Positions 38,705 to 47,572 of a DNA stretch of 64,000 nucleotides are shown piece after piece. Source of the stretch: Alkalihalobacillus sp. TS-13. GTDB lineage: Bacteria > Bacillota > Bacilli > Bacillales > Fictibacillaceae. The notes under the pieces were generated by a model. The model worked only from the letters and a program-made list of their open reading frames with translations, had not been told where the DNA came from and ran no database searches. The stretch is taken from positions 1,984,001-2,048,000 of the forward strand of contig NZ_JAHKSI010000001.1 of assembly GCF_019720915.1 (NCBI RefSeq). Direction: 5' to 3'. How positions within the stretch are numbered: the stretch's first letter is position 1; each line of letters begins with the position of its first letter. The position numbers were made by a program, and so were the translations under genes.

Positions 38705-39312
38705 TCTCCTCCTCCTTTTTTAGTGAATCGCTCCGTATGGAAGACAATCTCAAAATCAGCAAAATAGTTTTTGCTTGTTTTCTCTGTTTCAGACGTTTCT
38801 TTTGTTTCTCCTTCAATCACTTCAGCAATTTGCTCAAATCCCTGATCATTTTTCGATACTCGGACGATCGTGACATCCAATATCCCATCAGACTCTAGCA
38901 ATTGCCGTTGATACTCTGCGATTTGCTCTAGTTTTGTGAACGTCGTCACAAGAGTTACTGTACCATTTTCGGAATAACCGATTTGCTCAAGAGATCCGTT
39001 TTTTAGAGGTTCAATCATTTCATCGATAACGTCAGTGGTAGCAATCCTGCTTGAGATAAGCTGGTTCAACTCCTTCAACATCTCTTTACTTTTTTCTGAG
39101 CTTGTATTTAATTGCCCTTCGATATTACTTCGTTCGTCCTGCAAAATCTCTACTTGTTTTTCAAGTTCTGAAATTTCCAGGATAGCCAGTATTTTCGAAG
39201 TCGTTATCCCTGCAATCCCGATAATGGATATAACCAGAAGGAGGAACACCATTTTCCTGGTCGTCGAAGCAGATGTCTTTTTTTGTGGGAGTAGATTGAT
39301 ATCAACTTGCAC
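38701..39312 (-). CDS. pilN: Type IV pilus assembly protein PilN
   Basis: 203 residues. A short cytoplasmic N-terminus with DINLLP (the segment that docks into PilM), one TM (about 20-44), coiled coil (about 45-80), then an outer domain. Start GTG 39312 with GGGGAG lying within the end of pilM. Confidence 0.88.
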   Translation of the reverse strand: MQVDINLLPQKKTSASTTRKMVFLLLVISIIGIAGITTSKILAILEISELEKQVEILQDERSNIEGQLNTSSEKSKEMLKELNQLISSRIATTDVIDEMIEPLKNGSLEQIGYSENGTVTLVTTFTKLEQIAEYQRQLLESDGILDVTIVRVSKNDQGFEQIAEVIEGETKETSETEKTSKNYFADFEIVFHTERFTKKGGGE

Positions 39313-39316
39313 GTCA

Positions 39317-40285
39317 TCACTCCCCTTTCAGCCCAAGTCCGACGGTTGTATGAAACATTTTTGGCACCTGAAGACCTCTCTCAAGCACCACTTTTCCCCC
39401 GGGAATTTCTATAAGAGGCAGATCGAAATAAGAAGTCGATTGCTTTGAAAATTGCTCCCCTTGAGGATGGTCACCGGATATGATGAATGCATCGAACGTA
39501 GTGGACTCATCAGATAATGAGAATTGATAAAATCTCATGACCCGATCGATCTCCGTCACAAGTTCATTCCATCTTTCCTCGATATCGAAAGGTTGAGTAA
39601 TCATCTGGTCTTTGGAAGCTTCATCAGCAGTTTCCGGTGATAACATCGGGATATACCGTGTGAAAAGCGGCACATGCCTATGAAAAGCTGTCGCGTTGAT
39701 TCCCATTCGGTCAAGATGAAGGCATAGGTAATGATGGTGGTCATCTACAAGATCCAGCTCGTAAAAAAGACGGTAACTTGCAAGCGAGGCGAGTTCTACC
39801 CCTACAGGCTTCAACTTCACTTCTTCCAGGACGCTTACATACTCTTTCATTACATCCTCAGGTGCTGCAAAAAGAAGATACTCAACCTTTCCTTCCTTTT
39901 TCTGCAGCTTTTGTACATCGAATATCGGCTCTTCGAATGGTATGTGAATCGATGCTCCGAGCTCTACTTGGATATATCCCTTTAATTCATCGTCAGGGAT
40001 TACTGCGGGAACAGGAACTTTACGGATGACGGAAATCGAATCAGGTATCGCGATACTGACTTTTTTGCCTTTGACCTTCCATTCCTGTACACACTTGTTA
40101 AGCAGTTGGGTAAGGAGCTTCGGATTCATGATCTTCCCCTCTTGTATGACCCCTGATGGGATGATTTTTTCCCCAACTTTCTGGACGATCAGTGGAGAGC
40201 GGCTTTTCAATTTTACATATCGAATACAATCATCCTGGAATACGAGAAAAAACGGGTATTTCTTTTTAAAAGGTAACCATGCCAT
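39317..40285 (-). CDS. pilM: Type IV pilus assembly protein PilM (actin-like)
   Basis: 322 residues, no TM. Features of the PilM/FtsA-like family: IPDSISVIRKVPVPAVIPDDELKGYIQVE near residue 80 and PVGVELASLASYRLF near 170. It binds ATP and the PilN N-terminus in the cytoplasm. ATG 40285 with GGAG about 10 bases upstream. TTG 40294 lies too close to the SD. Confidence 0.88.
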   Translation of the reverse strand: MAWLPFKKKYPFFLVFQDDCIRYVKLKSRSPLIVQKVGEKIIPSGVIQEGKIMNPKLLTQLLNKCVQEWKVKGKKVSIAIPDSISVIRKVPVPAVIPDDELKGYIQVELGASIHIPFEEPIFDVQKLQKKEGKVEYLLFAAPEDVMKEYVSVLEEVKLKPVGVELASLASYRLFYELDLVDDHHHYLCLHLDRMGINATAFHRHVPLFTRYIPMLSPETADEASKDQMITQPFDIEERWNELVTEIDRVMRFYQFSLSDESTTFDAFIISGDHPQGEQFSKQSTSYFDLPLIEIPGGKVVLERGLQVPKMFHTTVGLGLKGE

Positions 40286-40300
40286 GACGAACAAACTCCT

Positions 40301-41035
40301 TTAGTTTAAATACCAGCGTAAAATCGGTTCTCCCCAAAACAACGTCACGAATGCGGCAACTACAATGAACGGACCGAACGGCACATGCTGTTTCCTTTTG
40401 ACCTTCTTCATAGCGAACAGGCTGAGGCCAACGATTGAACCGATGAAAGATGCCAGGAATAACACGAGCAAAATGCCTTTCCATCCGAACACCAACCCCA
40501 ATAACGCAAATAGTTTGATGTCACCGCCGCCCATTCCACCTTTACTGATGACAGCGATTAATAATAGCAGGCTGAATCCTATTAGACTACCTACCCAAGC
40601 ATCCCACCACGGGTTCGTCGGTATCCATAAACGATATAGGATGATGAGAGGTGCAAAGACTAACAGGATCTTATTCGGAATCAGCATAAAGAAGAGATCA
40701 CTGACGAAAATGATCATCAACATCGAAATCAAAATTAGACTGCCGATCAGCATCGGTGACCATCCGAATTGGTGGAAACTGAAGACAAACAGAACACCAG
40801 TCACTAATTCGATGATTGGATAAATGATAGAGATCCTGGTCTTGCAGTAACGACATTTTCCACTTGTAACGAAATAAGATAGAACCGGGATGAGATCGAT
40901 CGGTTTCAATGGTTTCTGGCATTTTGTGCAATGCGAACCAGGCCGGACAAGCGATTCCTTTTTCGGAACCCTTAACCCGACCACATTGAAAAATGACCCG
41001 AAAACCAAACCTAAAACGAAAAACAATATGTACAT
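40301..41035 (-). CDS. comC: Type IV prepilin peptidase / N-methyltransferase (A24)
   Basis: 244 residues, seven to eight TMs. N-terminal methylase-type Zn motif with two CxxC pairs (CTKCQKPL, CRYCKTR). Catalytic aspartates lie in FVSDLFFMLIPNK and MGGGDIKLFALLG. Cuts the leader of the prepilins encoded here and, as ComC does in B. subtilis, probably those of the competence pseudopilus as well. The position by spoIIB and folC corresponds to B. subtilis comC. Confidence 0.95.
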   Translation of the reverse strand: MYILFFVLGLVFGSFFNVVGLRVPKKESLVRPGSHCTKCQKPLKPIDLIPVLSYFVTSGKCRYCKTRISIIYPIIELVTGVLFVFSFHQFGWSPMLIGSLILISMLMIIFVSDLFFMLIPNKILLVFAPLIILYRLWIPTNPWWDAWVGSLIGFSLLLLIAVISKGGMGGGDIKLFALLGLVFGWKGILLVLFLASFIGSIVGLSLFAMKKVKRKQHVPFGPFIVVAAFVTLFWGEPILRWYLN

Positions 41036-41063
41036 GATGAATCTACTCCGTATATAGAAATGA

Positions 41064-41087
41064 ACCCTCTCGAGTGGAGAGGGTTTA
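41064..41087 (-). terminator. Strong hairpin between the major pilin gene and comC
   Basis: AACCCTCTC / GAGAGGGTT perfect 9-bp stem with a five-base loop, 11 bases after the pilin stop. There is no T-run on the minus strand, so it may be an mRNA-stabilising or attenuating hairpin rather than a full stop. Confidence 0.7.
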
Positions 41088-41098
41088 ACTAATAAAAA

Positions 41099-41524
41099 TT
41101 AATTATCTGAATCAGAATCTGTCCCTTTTAATTGAGCTTCTGTCCATTCTTTCTTTTTCATTCCACTTCCGTTTAAAGTGATTGTGTAACTTTTTTTCCC
41201 ATTTTCCCCTGGTTTTATATCAACATTTGCAGTGGAATAAGGTCCTTCCCCACTAGGATTTTTAGGTACGGCTTCTAAAAATCCTTCTCTACTTAAAGTC
41301 TTTGCATTAACTGAAGAAGCTGATGGGTCTTCTGAAAGGACATACAATCTTGCTGCTTCAATAATTTGCATTGCATTTGCTTTATGTGTATCTTCTTTTG
41401 TATTTTCAATCAGTTTCCCAATCGATGGTACTGCAATCGCCGCAATAATCCCCAAAATAACGATTGTTGCGAGTAATTCGACTAGCGTAAATCCTCTCTC
41501 TGACCTTACCATACTTTTTTTCAT
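41099..41524 (-). CDS. Major type IV prepilin
   Basis: 141 residues. The leader ends in SERG, with cleavage before FTLVELLATIVILGIIAAIAV. Phe1 and Glu5 of the mature pilin are in place, and the rest of the hydrophobic helix leads into a small globular head with acidic C-terminus (GTDSDSDN). It sits between pilC and the peptidase. A hairpin follows the gene, as expected for a highly expressed pilin. Distinct from ComGC by length and head sequence. SD GGGGAGAG before the ATG. Confidence 0.92.
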   Translation of the reverse strand: MKKSMVRSERGFTLVELLATIVILGIIAAIAVPSIGKLIENTKEDTHKANAMQIIEAARLYVLSEDPSASSVNAKTLSREGFLEAVPKNPSGEGPYSTANVDIKPGENGKKSYTITLNGSGMKKKEWTEAQLKGTDSDSDN

Positions 41525-41539
41525 TTCGTGACTCTCCCC

Positions 41540-42751
41540 TTAAAAATTGATATTTTCGTACAGATCAAACATCGGTAACACGACTGACAACACAATGACA
41601 CCAACAACGACGGACAGGATCAAAATCAATATCGGCTCGAGGAGTGTGCGAAGACGATCCGTGATATGTTCTACCTCTGTTTCATAAAAACTAGCTATCT
41701 TATAAAGCATTTCATCGAGGTTACCCGTTTGTTCTCCGATGGCAATCATATGTAAGACTAAGGGCGGGAAGACCCAGCTGTTTTTCATCGGAACCGACAT
41801 CGACTTTCCTTCTTCTACAGAATCGATTGATTCATCCACTATTTTCTTAAAGACTGTGTTGTTAAGGACATTCTTGGTGATAGACATGGATTGCAGGATG
41901 GGGACTGAACTAGTGAATAAGGAGCTAAGTGTTCTTGCGTACTCGATAATTAGCGTTTTTTGTAAAATCGATCCTAATATTGGTACTTTCAACATAGCAT
42001 AATCTAAGTAATATTTACTAGTTTCATTTCTCCAAAACGCATAAAAAACGATAACAACTAGACTTATAATAGTAATATTTACCCACCAATAGGTGTTTCC
42101 GAACTCACTGACTGCTAAGACGATTTGTGTCAACTGCGGTAATTCATTGTTCGAACTTGCGTACATTGCTGTAAATTGCGGAACAACGACGTAAAGCATC
42201 ACATTCAGGACGGCAATTGCCACAATACCAAGTAAAGCAGGATAGATGAGGGCAGAAACCACTTTCTGACGCATTTCATACCGTTTTTCATAATAATCCG
42301 CTAGACGAAGCATCGCTTCATCTAAGTTGCCGCTCACTTCTCCTACACGAGTCAATTGTATGACCATCGGTGGAAAGAACCTATTGTACTTTTCCATCGC
42401 AATCGAAAGCGACTCCCCTTCTTGAACCTGTTCCCTGATGGAGATCAACGTGCGTTTGAACGTTTTCTGTTCTGCTTGTTCTTCTAATACTTGTACCGAT
42501 TGGACTACGGAAACACCCGCATCTAATAGAGCTGCGAATTGTCTTAGGAAAATGACCAGATCACGAGGGTTGATCCGTGTGCTGATCGAGAGCTCCTTCG
42601 TTAACAAATTTTCTTTGTACTCGAAAACCTCTGTCGCAGCGATTCCTCGTTCTCTCAATACACTGACGGCATTCACCCGGGTTTCTGCATCAACTTGTCC
42701 ACGTGCTTTTTTCCCATACTGATCTCGACCTTGATACGAATAACTAGGCAT
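41540..42751 (-). CDS. pilC: Type IV pilus platform protein PilC
   Basis: 403 residues, two GspF-type domains (about 70-190 and 270-395) with three TMs. Typical segments: FLRQFAALLDAGVSVVQSVQVLEEQ and YARTLSSLFTSSVPILQSMSITKNV. Membrane platform on which PilB and PilT turn. Start directly abuts the pilT stop (TAGATG). Confidence 0.95.
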   Translation of the reverse strand: MPSYSYQGRDQYGKKARGQVDAETRVNAVSVLRERGIAATEVFEYKENLLTKELSISTRINPRDLVIFLRQFAALLDAGVSVVQSVQVLEEQAEQKTFKRTLISIREQVQEGESLSIAMEKYNRFFPPMVIQLTRVGEVSGNLDEAMLRLADYYEKRYEMRQKVVSALIYPALLGIVAIAVLNVMLYVVVPQFTAMYASSNNELPQLTQIVLAVSEFGNTYWWVNITIISLVVIVFYAFWRNETSKYYLDYAMLKVPILGSILQKTLIIEYARTLSSLFTSSVPILQSMSITKNVLNNTVFKKIVDESIDSVEEGKSMSVPMKNSWVFPPLVLHMIAIGEQTGNLDEMLYKIASFYETEVEHITDRLRTLLEPILILILSVVVGVIVLSVVLPMFDLYENINF

Positions 42752-43801
42752 CTATACCATCATCTCTTTTAGGTAAGGTTGGGCGGCTTCCCTTGAAATC
42801 TTGCCATTCCGTAGTTTTTCTTGTATCGACATTTCCAGTGTGTACATCCCCTGTGACTTGCTCGTCTGCATCATGCTTTTGATCTGATAGATTTTTTCAT
42901 TACGGATCAGGTTCGACACCCCTGGATTGTTCATCAATAATTCGGTGACAAGGGTTCTGCCATCTTTTTTGATGTTCGGGATCAACCGCTGTGAAAAGAC
43001 CGACACCAGGACCGAAGCTAGCTGGATCCGTATTTGCGCTTGCTGCTCAGGCGGGAAGACATCAATGATCCTATCAATTGTCGAAGGTGCATCTGTCGTG
43101 TGGAGTGTTCCCAATACCAGATGCCCGGTTTCCGCGGCAGTAATTGCAGTGGCAATCGTTTCAAGGTCACGCATTTCTCCGACGAGTATGATGTCTGGGT
43201 CCTGCCTTAAAGCAGATCGCAAACCAGCCGGGAATGATTTTGTATCCAATCCGATCTCACGTTGGACGATGATGGATTGCTGATGTCGGTGCAAATACTC
43301 GATCGGATCCTCAAGCGTGATGACGTGGCGGTTCAAGTGATGATTGACGTAATCGATCATGGAAGCCAATGTAGTCGATTTTCCGCTCCCTGTTGGCCCT
43401 GTGATCAATACCAACCCCTGAGAGTTGATCATGACACTTTTCAATGTATCGGGCAGTATTAATTCTTCAATAGAAGGGATGATGGTCGGAATCACTCGAA
43501 TCGCGAGACTGATGCTTGAGCGTTGGTGGAAAGCGTTGATCCGGAATCTTGACACGCCCTGGATCCCATATGAAAAATCAATCTCGCCCATCTCGATGAA
43601 CTCGTCCCATTGACGGTCATTCATGAGGGACTTTGCAATCAACTCCGTATCTTCTGGTGTCAATGGTTCCATATCTCGAGGGACGAGGTCGCCATGTACC
43701 CGGAAAATAGGAGCGAGACCAATGGACAAATGGACATCCGATGCTTTCAGTCCATGTGCATATGTCAACATTTGATGAATCCGTTCGATATCGTAATTCA
43801 T
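42752..43801 (-). CDS. pilT: Type IV pilus retraction ATPase PilT
   Basis: 349 residues. Walker A ITGPTGSGKSTTLASMI near residue 136, Asp box EDPIEY, Walker B LVGEMRDLETI near 205, His box GHLVLGTLHTTDA, and the C-terminal helix NPGVSNLIRNEKIYQIKS equivalent to the AIRNLIRE motif of retraction ATPases. PilT depolymerises the pilus. The B. subtilis ComG competence machine has none, so its presence means true retractable pili are likely. Confidence 0.96.
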   Translation of the reverse strand: MNYDIERIHQMLTYAHGLKASDVHLSIGLAPIFRVHGDLVPRDMEPLTPEDTELIAKSLMNDRQWDEFIEMGEIDFSYGIQGVSRFRINAFHQRSSISLAIRVIPTIIPSIEELILPDTLKSVMINSQGLVLITGPTGSGKSTTLASMIDYVNHHLNRHVITLEDPIEYLHRHQQSIIVQREIGLDTKSFPAGLRSALRQDPDIILVGEMRDLETIATAITAAETGHLVLGTLHTTDAPSTIDRIIDVFPPEQQAQIRIQLASVLVSVFSQRLIPNIKKDGRTLVTELLMNNPGVSNLIRNEKIYQIKSMMQTSKSQGMYTLEMSIQEKLRNGKISREAAQPYLKEMMV

Positions 43802-43811
43802 AATTAACCCC

Positions 43812-45440
43812 CTAATCGATTGTCGTCACTCGAATAACCTCTTCAACAGTCGTCCAACCTCTTTTAGCTTTTTCTAGACCATCATCAACCAACCACTGGA
43901 TCCCATTTTCTTTAAAGTGATCCTTGATTTTTCCATTCGAGTTTTTTTGAAGGATGTGTTCACGAATAATATCGTCGACCTGTATAACTTCTTGAATCGG
44001 TATCCTTCGGTTGAAGCCGGTGTATCTGCAACTCACACATCCCTCTCCAGCATAGAGAGATCTGACATCCATGCCCCTTGAACGAAACAACCGTTTTTCC
44101 TGTTCTGAAGGGGTGTATTCGGTTTTACAATCTTCACAGATCCGTCTGACCAATCGCTGTCCGACAACTCCTGTAACAGCAGCAGATATGAGATAAGGTT
44201 CGATCCCCATGTCGATCAATCGGGTGATTGCACTGACAGCATCGTTCGTATGTAATGTGGATAAAACAAGATGACCTGTAAGAGAAGCCTGGATAGCAAT
44301 CTCCGCCGTTTCCGCATCACGGATTTCTCCGACCATGATGATATTTGGATCTTGCCGTAATATTGACCGTAAACCACTCGCAAAGGTGAGGCCGACCGTA
44401 TTGTTCACTTGAATTTGGTTGATGCCCTCGAGTTGATACTCTACAGGGTCTTCAATCGTAATGATGTTGTCTTCTTCTCTATTCAATCGGTTCAAGCCGG
44501 TGTACAATGTCGATGTTTTCCCGGAGCCCGTCGGTCCAGTCAAAAGAATCAATCCGTTCGGTTTATCGAGAAAGCTAAGAAAGGTTTGTTCGTTTCTTTC
44601 ACTCATGAATAAATTTGCCAGACGGAGATTGGTTTTTGAGAGGTCCAGGATCCTTATGACCACTTTTTCTCCGAACATGGTGGGAAGCGTAGAAATCCGC
44701 AAATCGATTTTACTGTTATTCAGCTTCAACTGGATTCTTCCATCCTGTGGAATTCGAAATTCTGTTATATCAAGATCGGCCATGACTTTGATCCGCGAAA
44801 GCATTGCACTTTGCATCGATTTTGCAAAGGACTGTTCATTCCTGAGGACCCCGTCAATTCGGAAACGGATGACTAATTGATTTTCCTGGGGATCAAAATG
44901 GACATCGCTCGCTTGGCTTTCAACGGCATCTGACAAAATCTGTTTCACAACCCTCACTGCAGAGGCTTCAATTTCATTCGTATCTCCTGTCGTGCTGTCT
45001 GTGACGATTTCCTTACCAGCACCCCCATAGTACTTATTGATCGCCTGGATGATCTCCGTTTTGCTTGCGATGACAGGGGTGATTTGAAATCCGGTTGATA
45101 ACCTCAAATCTTCAACCGAGTAATAATCCAAAGGATCAGCCATTGCAACAACCAGTTTATCGTTCTGTTTTTGAATCGGTATGTACACATTACGTCTCGC
45201 GGTTTCTTTAGAAACGAGTGCAGTCAAACTTGAGTCGATTGGTATACTCGTCAATCGAACATGTGGAATGCCCAATTGGAATTCCAACACTTCAATCAAT
45301 TTTCGTTCTGTGATGTACCCACGGTCCAAAAGAGCATCACCAAGCTTTTGATTATTCGATTTTTCCTTCAGTACTTCGTCTAATTGAGCTTGTGTAATCA
45401 TACGTTCGTTGACTAAAAGATCCCCTAATCGAACTTTCAT
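43812..45440 (-). CDS. pilB: Type IV pilus extension ATPase PilB with N-terminal MshEN-like domain
   Basis: 542 residues from ATG 45440 (SD AAAGGAGGGG). Nine earlier open codons are excluded. Residues 1-140 form an MshEN-like region with two (R/K)LGxxLLxxxxIT units (4-28 and 35-60). Then come the N2-type domain and ATPase core: Walker A LTGPTGSGKTSTLY near 300, IEDPVEY, Walker B VGEIRDAETAE and HTNDA. The Zn-binding tetracysteine (CEDC, CVSC) is near 450-485. Drives pilus extension. First gene of the pilB-pilT-pilC-pilin-comC-pilMNO operon. Confidence 0.95.
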   Translation of the reverse strand: MKVRLGDLLVNERMITQAQLDEVLKEKSNNQKLGDALLDRGYITERKLIEVLEFQLGIPHVRLTSIPIDSSLTALVSKETARRNVYIPIQKQNDKLVVAMADPLDYYSVEDLRLSTGFQITPVIASKTEIIQAINKYYGGAGKEIVTDSTTGDTNEIEASAVRVVKQILSDAVESQASDVHFDPQENQLVIRFRIDGVLRNEQSFAKSMQSAMLSRIKVMADLDITEFRIPQDGRIQLKLNNSKIDLRISTLPTMFGEKVVIRILDLSKTNLRLANLFMSERNEQTFLSFLDKPNGLILLTGPTGSGKTSTLYTGLNRLNREEDNIITIEDPVEYQLEGINQIQVNNTVGLTFASGLRSILRQDPNIIMVGEIRDAETAEIAIQASLTGHLVLSTLHTNDAVSAITRLIDMGIEPYLISAAVTGVVGQRLVRRICEDCKTEYTPSEQEKRLFRSRGMDVRSLYAGEGCVSCRYTGFNRRIPIQEVIQVDDIIREHILQKNSNGKIKDHFKENGIQWLVDDGLEKAKRGWTTVEEVIRVTTID

Positions 45441-45552
45441 TGACTCCCCTCCTTTAATTAGGCGCATTCTTCCTTTATCTTCTACTATTGTACTATAAAA
45501 GAGTCCAGAATAATGTTAAAATATAGACTATTATGAAGAAAGTGGTTGGAAT

Positions 45553-45927
45553 GTGATGATACATAATCAAAAAGGACTCTCTTTGCTTGAAGTACTTGTG
45601 ACTATAGTCATAATCGGTCTTGTTTTTACACTACTTTCGCAATCTATGGATTTTTTCACTACAGCTACCAACAAACATGATGCTCGTAAACAAGCCGTTG
45701 AAATCGTAGAACAAGAATTGAATAGAACACTCGATCAGTTAAAAAAGGGTGAGCCCGTGCAGGAAACCTATGTAGTGGATCATTTTTTTGTAACCACTCA
45801 TACTGCGAAACTATCTAATCAAGAAGAAACTCCTTCTACTTCATTACCACAACAAGTTACCATGTCAGGTGTTTTCGATGATAGTGAACCAAAGCTTGTT
45901 ACAGTCACGGTTTCATGGGGGAATTAA
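45553..45927 (+). CDS. Minor prepilin (type IV, plus strand)
   Basis: 124 residues. Leader ends MIHNQKG, with cleavage before LSLLEVLVTIVIIGLVFTLLS. Mature Glu5 present. Short acidic/Thr-rich head. Divergent from pilB with 112 bases between the start codons. A GTG (45553) and ATG (45556) start are possible. Its stop is three bases before the start of the next prepilin. Probably a PilV/ComGE-like initiator. Confidence 0.85.
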   Translation: MMIHNQKGLSLLEVLVTIVIIGLVFTLLSQSMDFFTTATNKHDARKQAVEIVEQELNRTLDQLKKGEPVQETYVVDHFFVTTHTAKLSNQEETPSTSLPQQVTMSGVFDDSEPKLVTVTVSWGN

Positions 45928-45929
45928 AG

Positions 45930-46430
45930 ATGAAAAATGAACGCGGTATGACTTTAGTGGAACTTCTAGCAGCAATTGCAATCTTTTCAATGATTGTCGG
46001 TGTGTTGTATAGTTTGTTCTCTTTTGCCCAGGCTTCCTGGAAGCAAACAGAGGGCGTTGCACGTACTGAAACACAAGTACAAGAACTGAAGACGGTGCTG
46101 ACACGGGAACTTGCTTCACCGGTTTACCTCAAGTTGAACGATAGCGAACTCCACTTTGAAACCCAGGAAGAAACATTCAACATTCTAACAATAGAAAACA
46201 ATCAACTTCACCTATATCAAAATGAAGAGAACTTCTCGACCACCTCTCTATTCCATCAATTCACCCTACCAGTGGATCATTTTGAGTTGTTAGCCCAAAA
46301 TAAAAACCCGGTCTCATTTGGAGCCGAGTTAAAAGAAGGATACGCCTATCTAAAGATCCACTATATAAAGGATGGGTTGAAAGCCAAAAATCAGGAATTA
46401 GTCATACCAATTAGTATATTTTCATATTAA
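45930..46430 (+). CDS. Minor prepilin (type IV, plus strand, PilW/GspJ-like)
   Basis: 166 residues from ATG 45930 with GGGGGAA upstream. A longer frame from 45915 covers the previous stop. The leader ENERG-like end (KNERG) is cut before MTLVELLAAIAIFSMIVGVLYSLFS, with Glu5. The head has several beta-strands. The PilW/GspJ type is inferred from length and the Trp after the helix. Co-transcribed with the previous gene. Its stop overlaps that of the convergent pilin-like gene by three bases. Confidence 0.85.
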   Translation: MKNERGMTLVELLAAIAIFSMIVGVLYSLFSFAQASWKQTEGVARTETQVQELKTVLTRELASPVYLKLNDSELHFETQEETFNILTIENNQLHLYQNEENFSTTSLFHQFTLPVDHFELLAQNKNPVSFGAELKEGYAYLKIHYIKDGLKAKNQELVIPISIFSY

Positions 46431-47416
46431 TTTTCTATGACATCTCCAGAGGCTTTTTTAATTATTTCAGATTTATTTTTTAATACTTCCAGAATAGAGT
46501 TTCTTAAAAATATATATTTATTCAAAGCTATAGGAGCATTTGTTTCTTTATCTATACCCGCATAAATAGATATATATCTTTCAGCTCTTATGGATGCATT
46601 CTGAACAGTGACATTTCCATGAGGCGCATTGAGTAAAATGAAACTATGAATACTGTTTCCAGTGCTGATCAATTCTGCCTCTTCAATTGTAATATCACCT
46701 TTTTTTGAAATCAACGAGATTTCTGAGTTTCCATTATGACCGGTATTAATAGTGTTTCCACCTTTGATCGAAAGATTTCCTTCACCGATGATGGCCATTT
46801 TATTTCTTTTATCATACACCCGATTTTCCCCAACACTGAAAATTGTTACGTTTCCTTCGATAGTTACATTTTCAAAATCATGTATGAATTCTTGGAAGGT
46901 CAGCCAATGCATTTCTCCATTCCTTTTTTCAATCAGGACTTCTCCATTGGAAAACGTCTCAACTGCAGTCATTTTATGTTCATAGAAATAGGGTTCATCA
47001 GCATTTTTTTGTTGATCTTGATTAAGGTCCCCTGCAATCGCTCTGGTGACGACTGTATACTCTCCTGAATAATTCTCCAATTGTTCAGAAGTCAATCGAT
47101 TACCTTCACTATCCTCTGCGTATTGGTATAGGTGCAGCTTATTACCTCCATCCTTCATGACGCTCAACGGATTTTCCGAGGTATATGTATATGATTTCAA
47201 ATAATCAATTTTGTCCAAATTATCCTGCCGTTTAAACGTTTCCATCGCGCTCACGGATAGATTGACGGCTTGTTTTTGATGGAGGATCCGGTTCTCATTC
47301 AGAAATAACTTGTTGTACCAGCTATAACTGGCTGGGATAAGGATTCCGAGGACCATGATGACCATCAATACGATCACAAGCGTACTTCCATTATTCGATT
47401 TGAGGATACGAAGCAT
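46427..47416 (-). CDS. Pilin-like protein with beta-helix-like tail (PilX/GspK type)
   Basis: 329 residues from ATG 47416 (SD AGGTGA). A longer frame is open but runs into a terminator-like repeat. N-terminus LKSNNG then STLVIVLMVIMVLGIL looks like a class III signal, but the mature position 5 is Ile rather than Glu, as in tip pseudopilins such as GspK. Residues about 190-310 have short repeating Gly/Ile/Thr strands (TIEGNVTIFSVGEN, GNLSIKGGNTINTG, GNVTVQNASIRAERYISIYAG) suggesting a beta-helix or polymer-forming fold. Could be the tip adhesin or priming subunit of the pilus. Function inferred. Confidence 0.7.
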   Translation of the reverse strand: MLRILKSNNGSTLVIVLMVIMVLGILIPASYSWYNKLFLNENRILHQKQAVNLSVSAMETFKRQDNLDKIDYLKSYTYTSENPLSVMKDGGNKLHLYQYAEDSEGNRLTSEQLENYSGEYTVVTRAIAGDLNQDQQKNADEPYFYEHKMTAVETFSNGEVLIEKRNGEMHWLTFQEFIHDFENVTIEGNVTIFSVGENRVYDKRNKMAIIGEGNLSIKGGNTINTGHNGNSEISLISKKGDITIEEAELISTGNSIHSFILLNAPHGNVTVQNASIRAERYISIYAGIDKETNAPIALNKYIFLRNSILEVLKNKSEIIKKASGDVIEN

Positions 47417-47444
47417 ATGATCACCTGAATTCTTAAGAAATGGA

Positions 47445-47571
47445 AAAAGAGACTGTCCCAAAAATTGTCTGAGACTATCCGAACTTAACAACATTTTGAG
47501 AAAAATTGTGGTTTTGATCCAAAATATTGTGTTGGAGGTGTCTGACTCTTTTCTTTTAGGACAGTCCTTTT
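47445..47571. repeat. Terminal-inverted-repeat element, family 5, acting as terminator
   Basis: About 127 bp bounded by GACTGTCC / GGACAGTC with A- and T-runs outside. Its interior (ACATTTTGAGAAAA, GTTTTGATCCAAAAT, GTGTTGGAGGTGTCTGAC) is shared with 57968-58085. It fills the gap between the diguanylate cyclase stop and the pilin-like gene and could terminate the former. Confidence 0.75.
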
Positions 47572-47572
47572 C

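Noticed and set aside
45468-45552. SigmaA promoters between pilB and the plus-strand pilin
   Set aside because: AT-rich, with TTGTAC and several TAxAAT-like boxes, but no pair has acceptable spacing on either strand.
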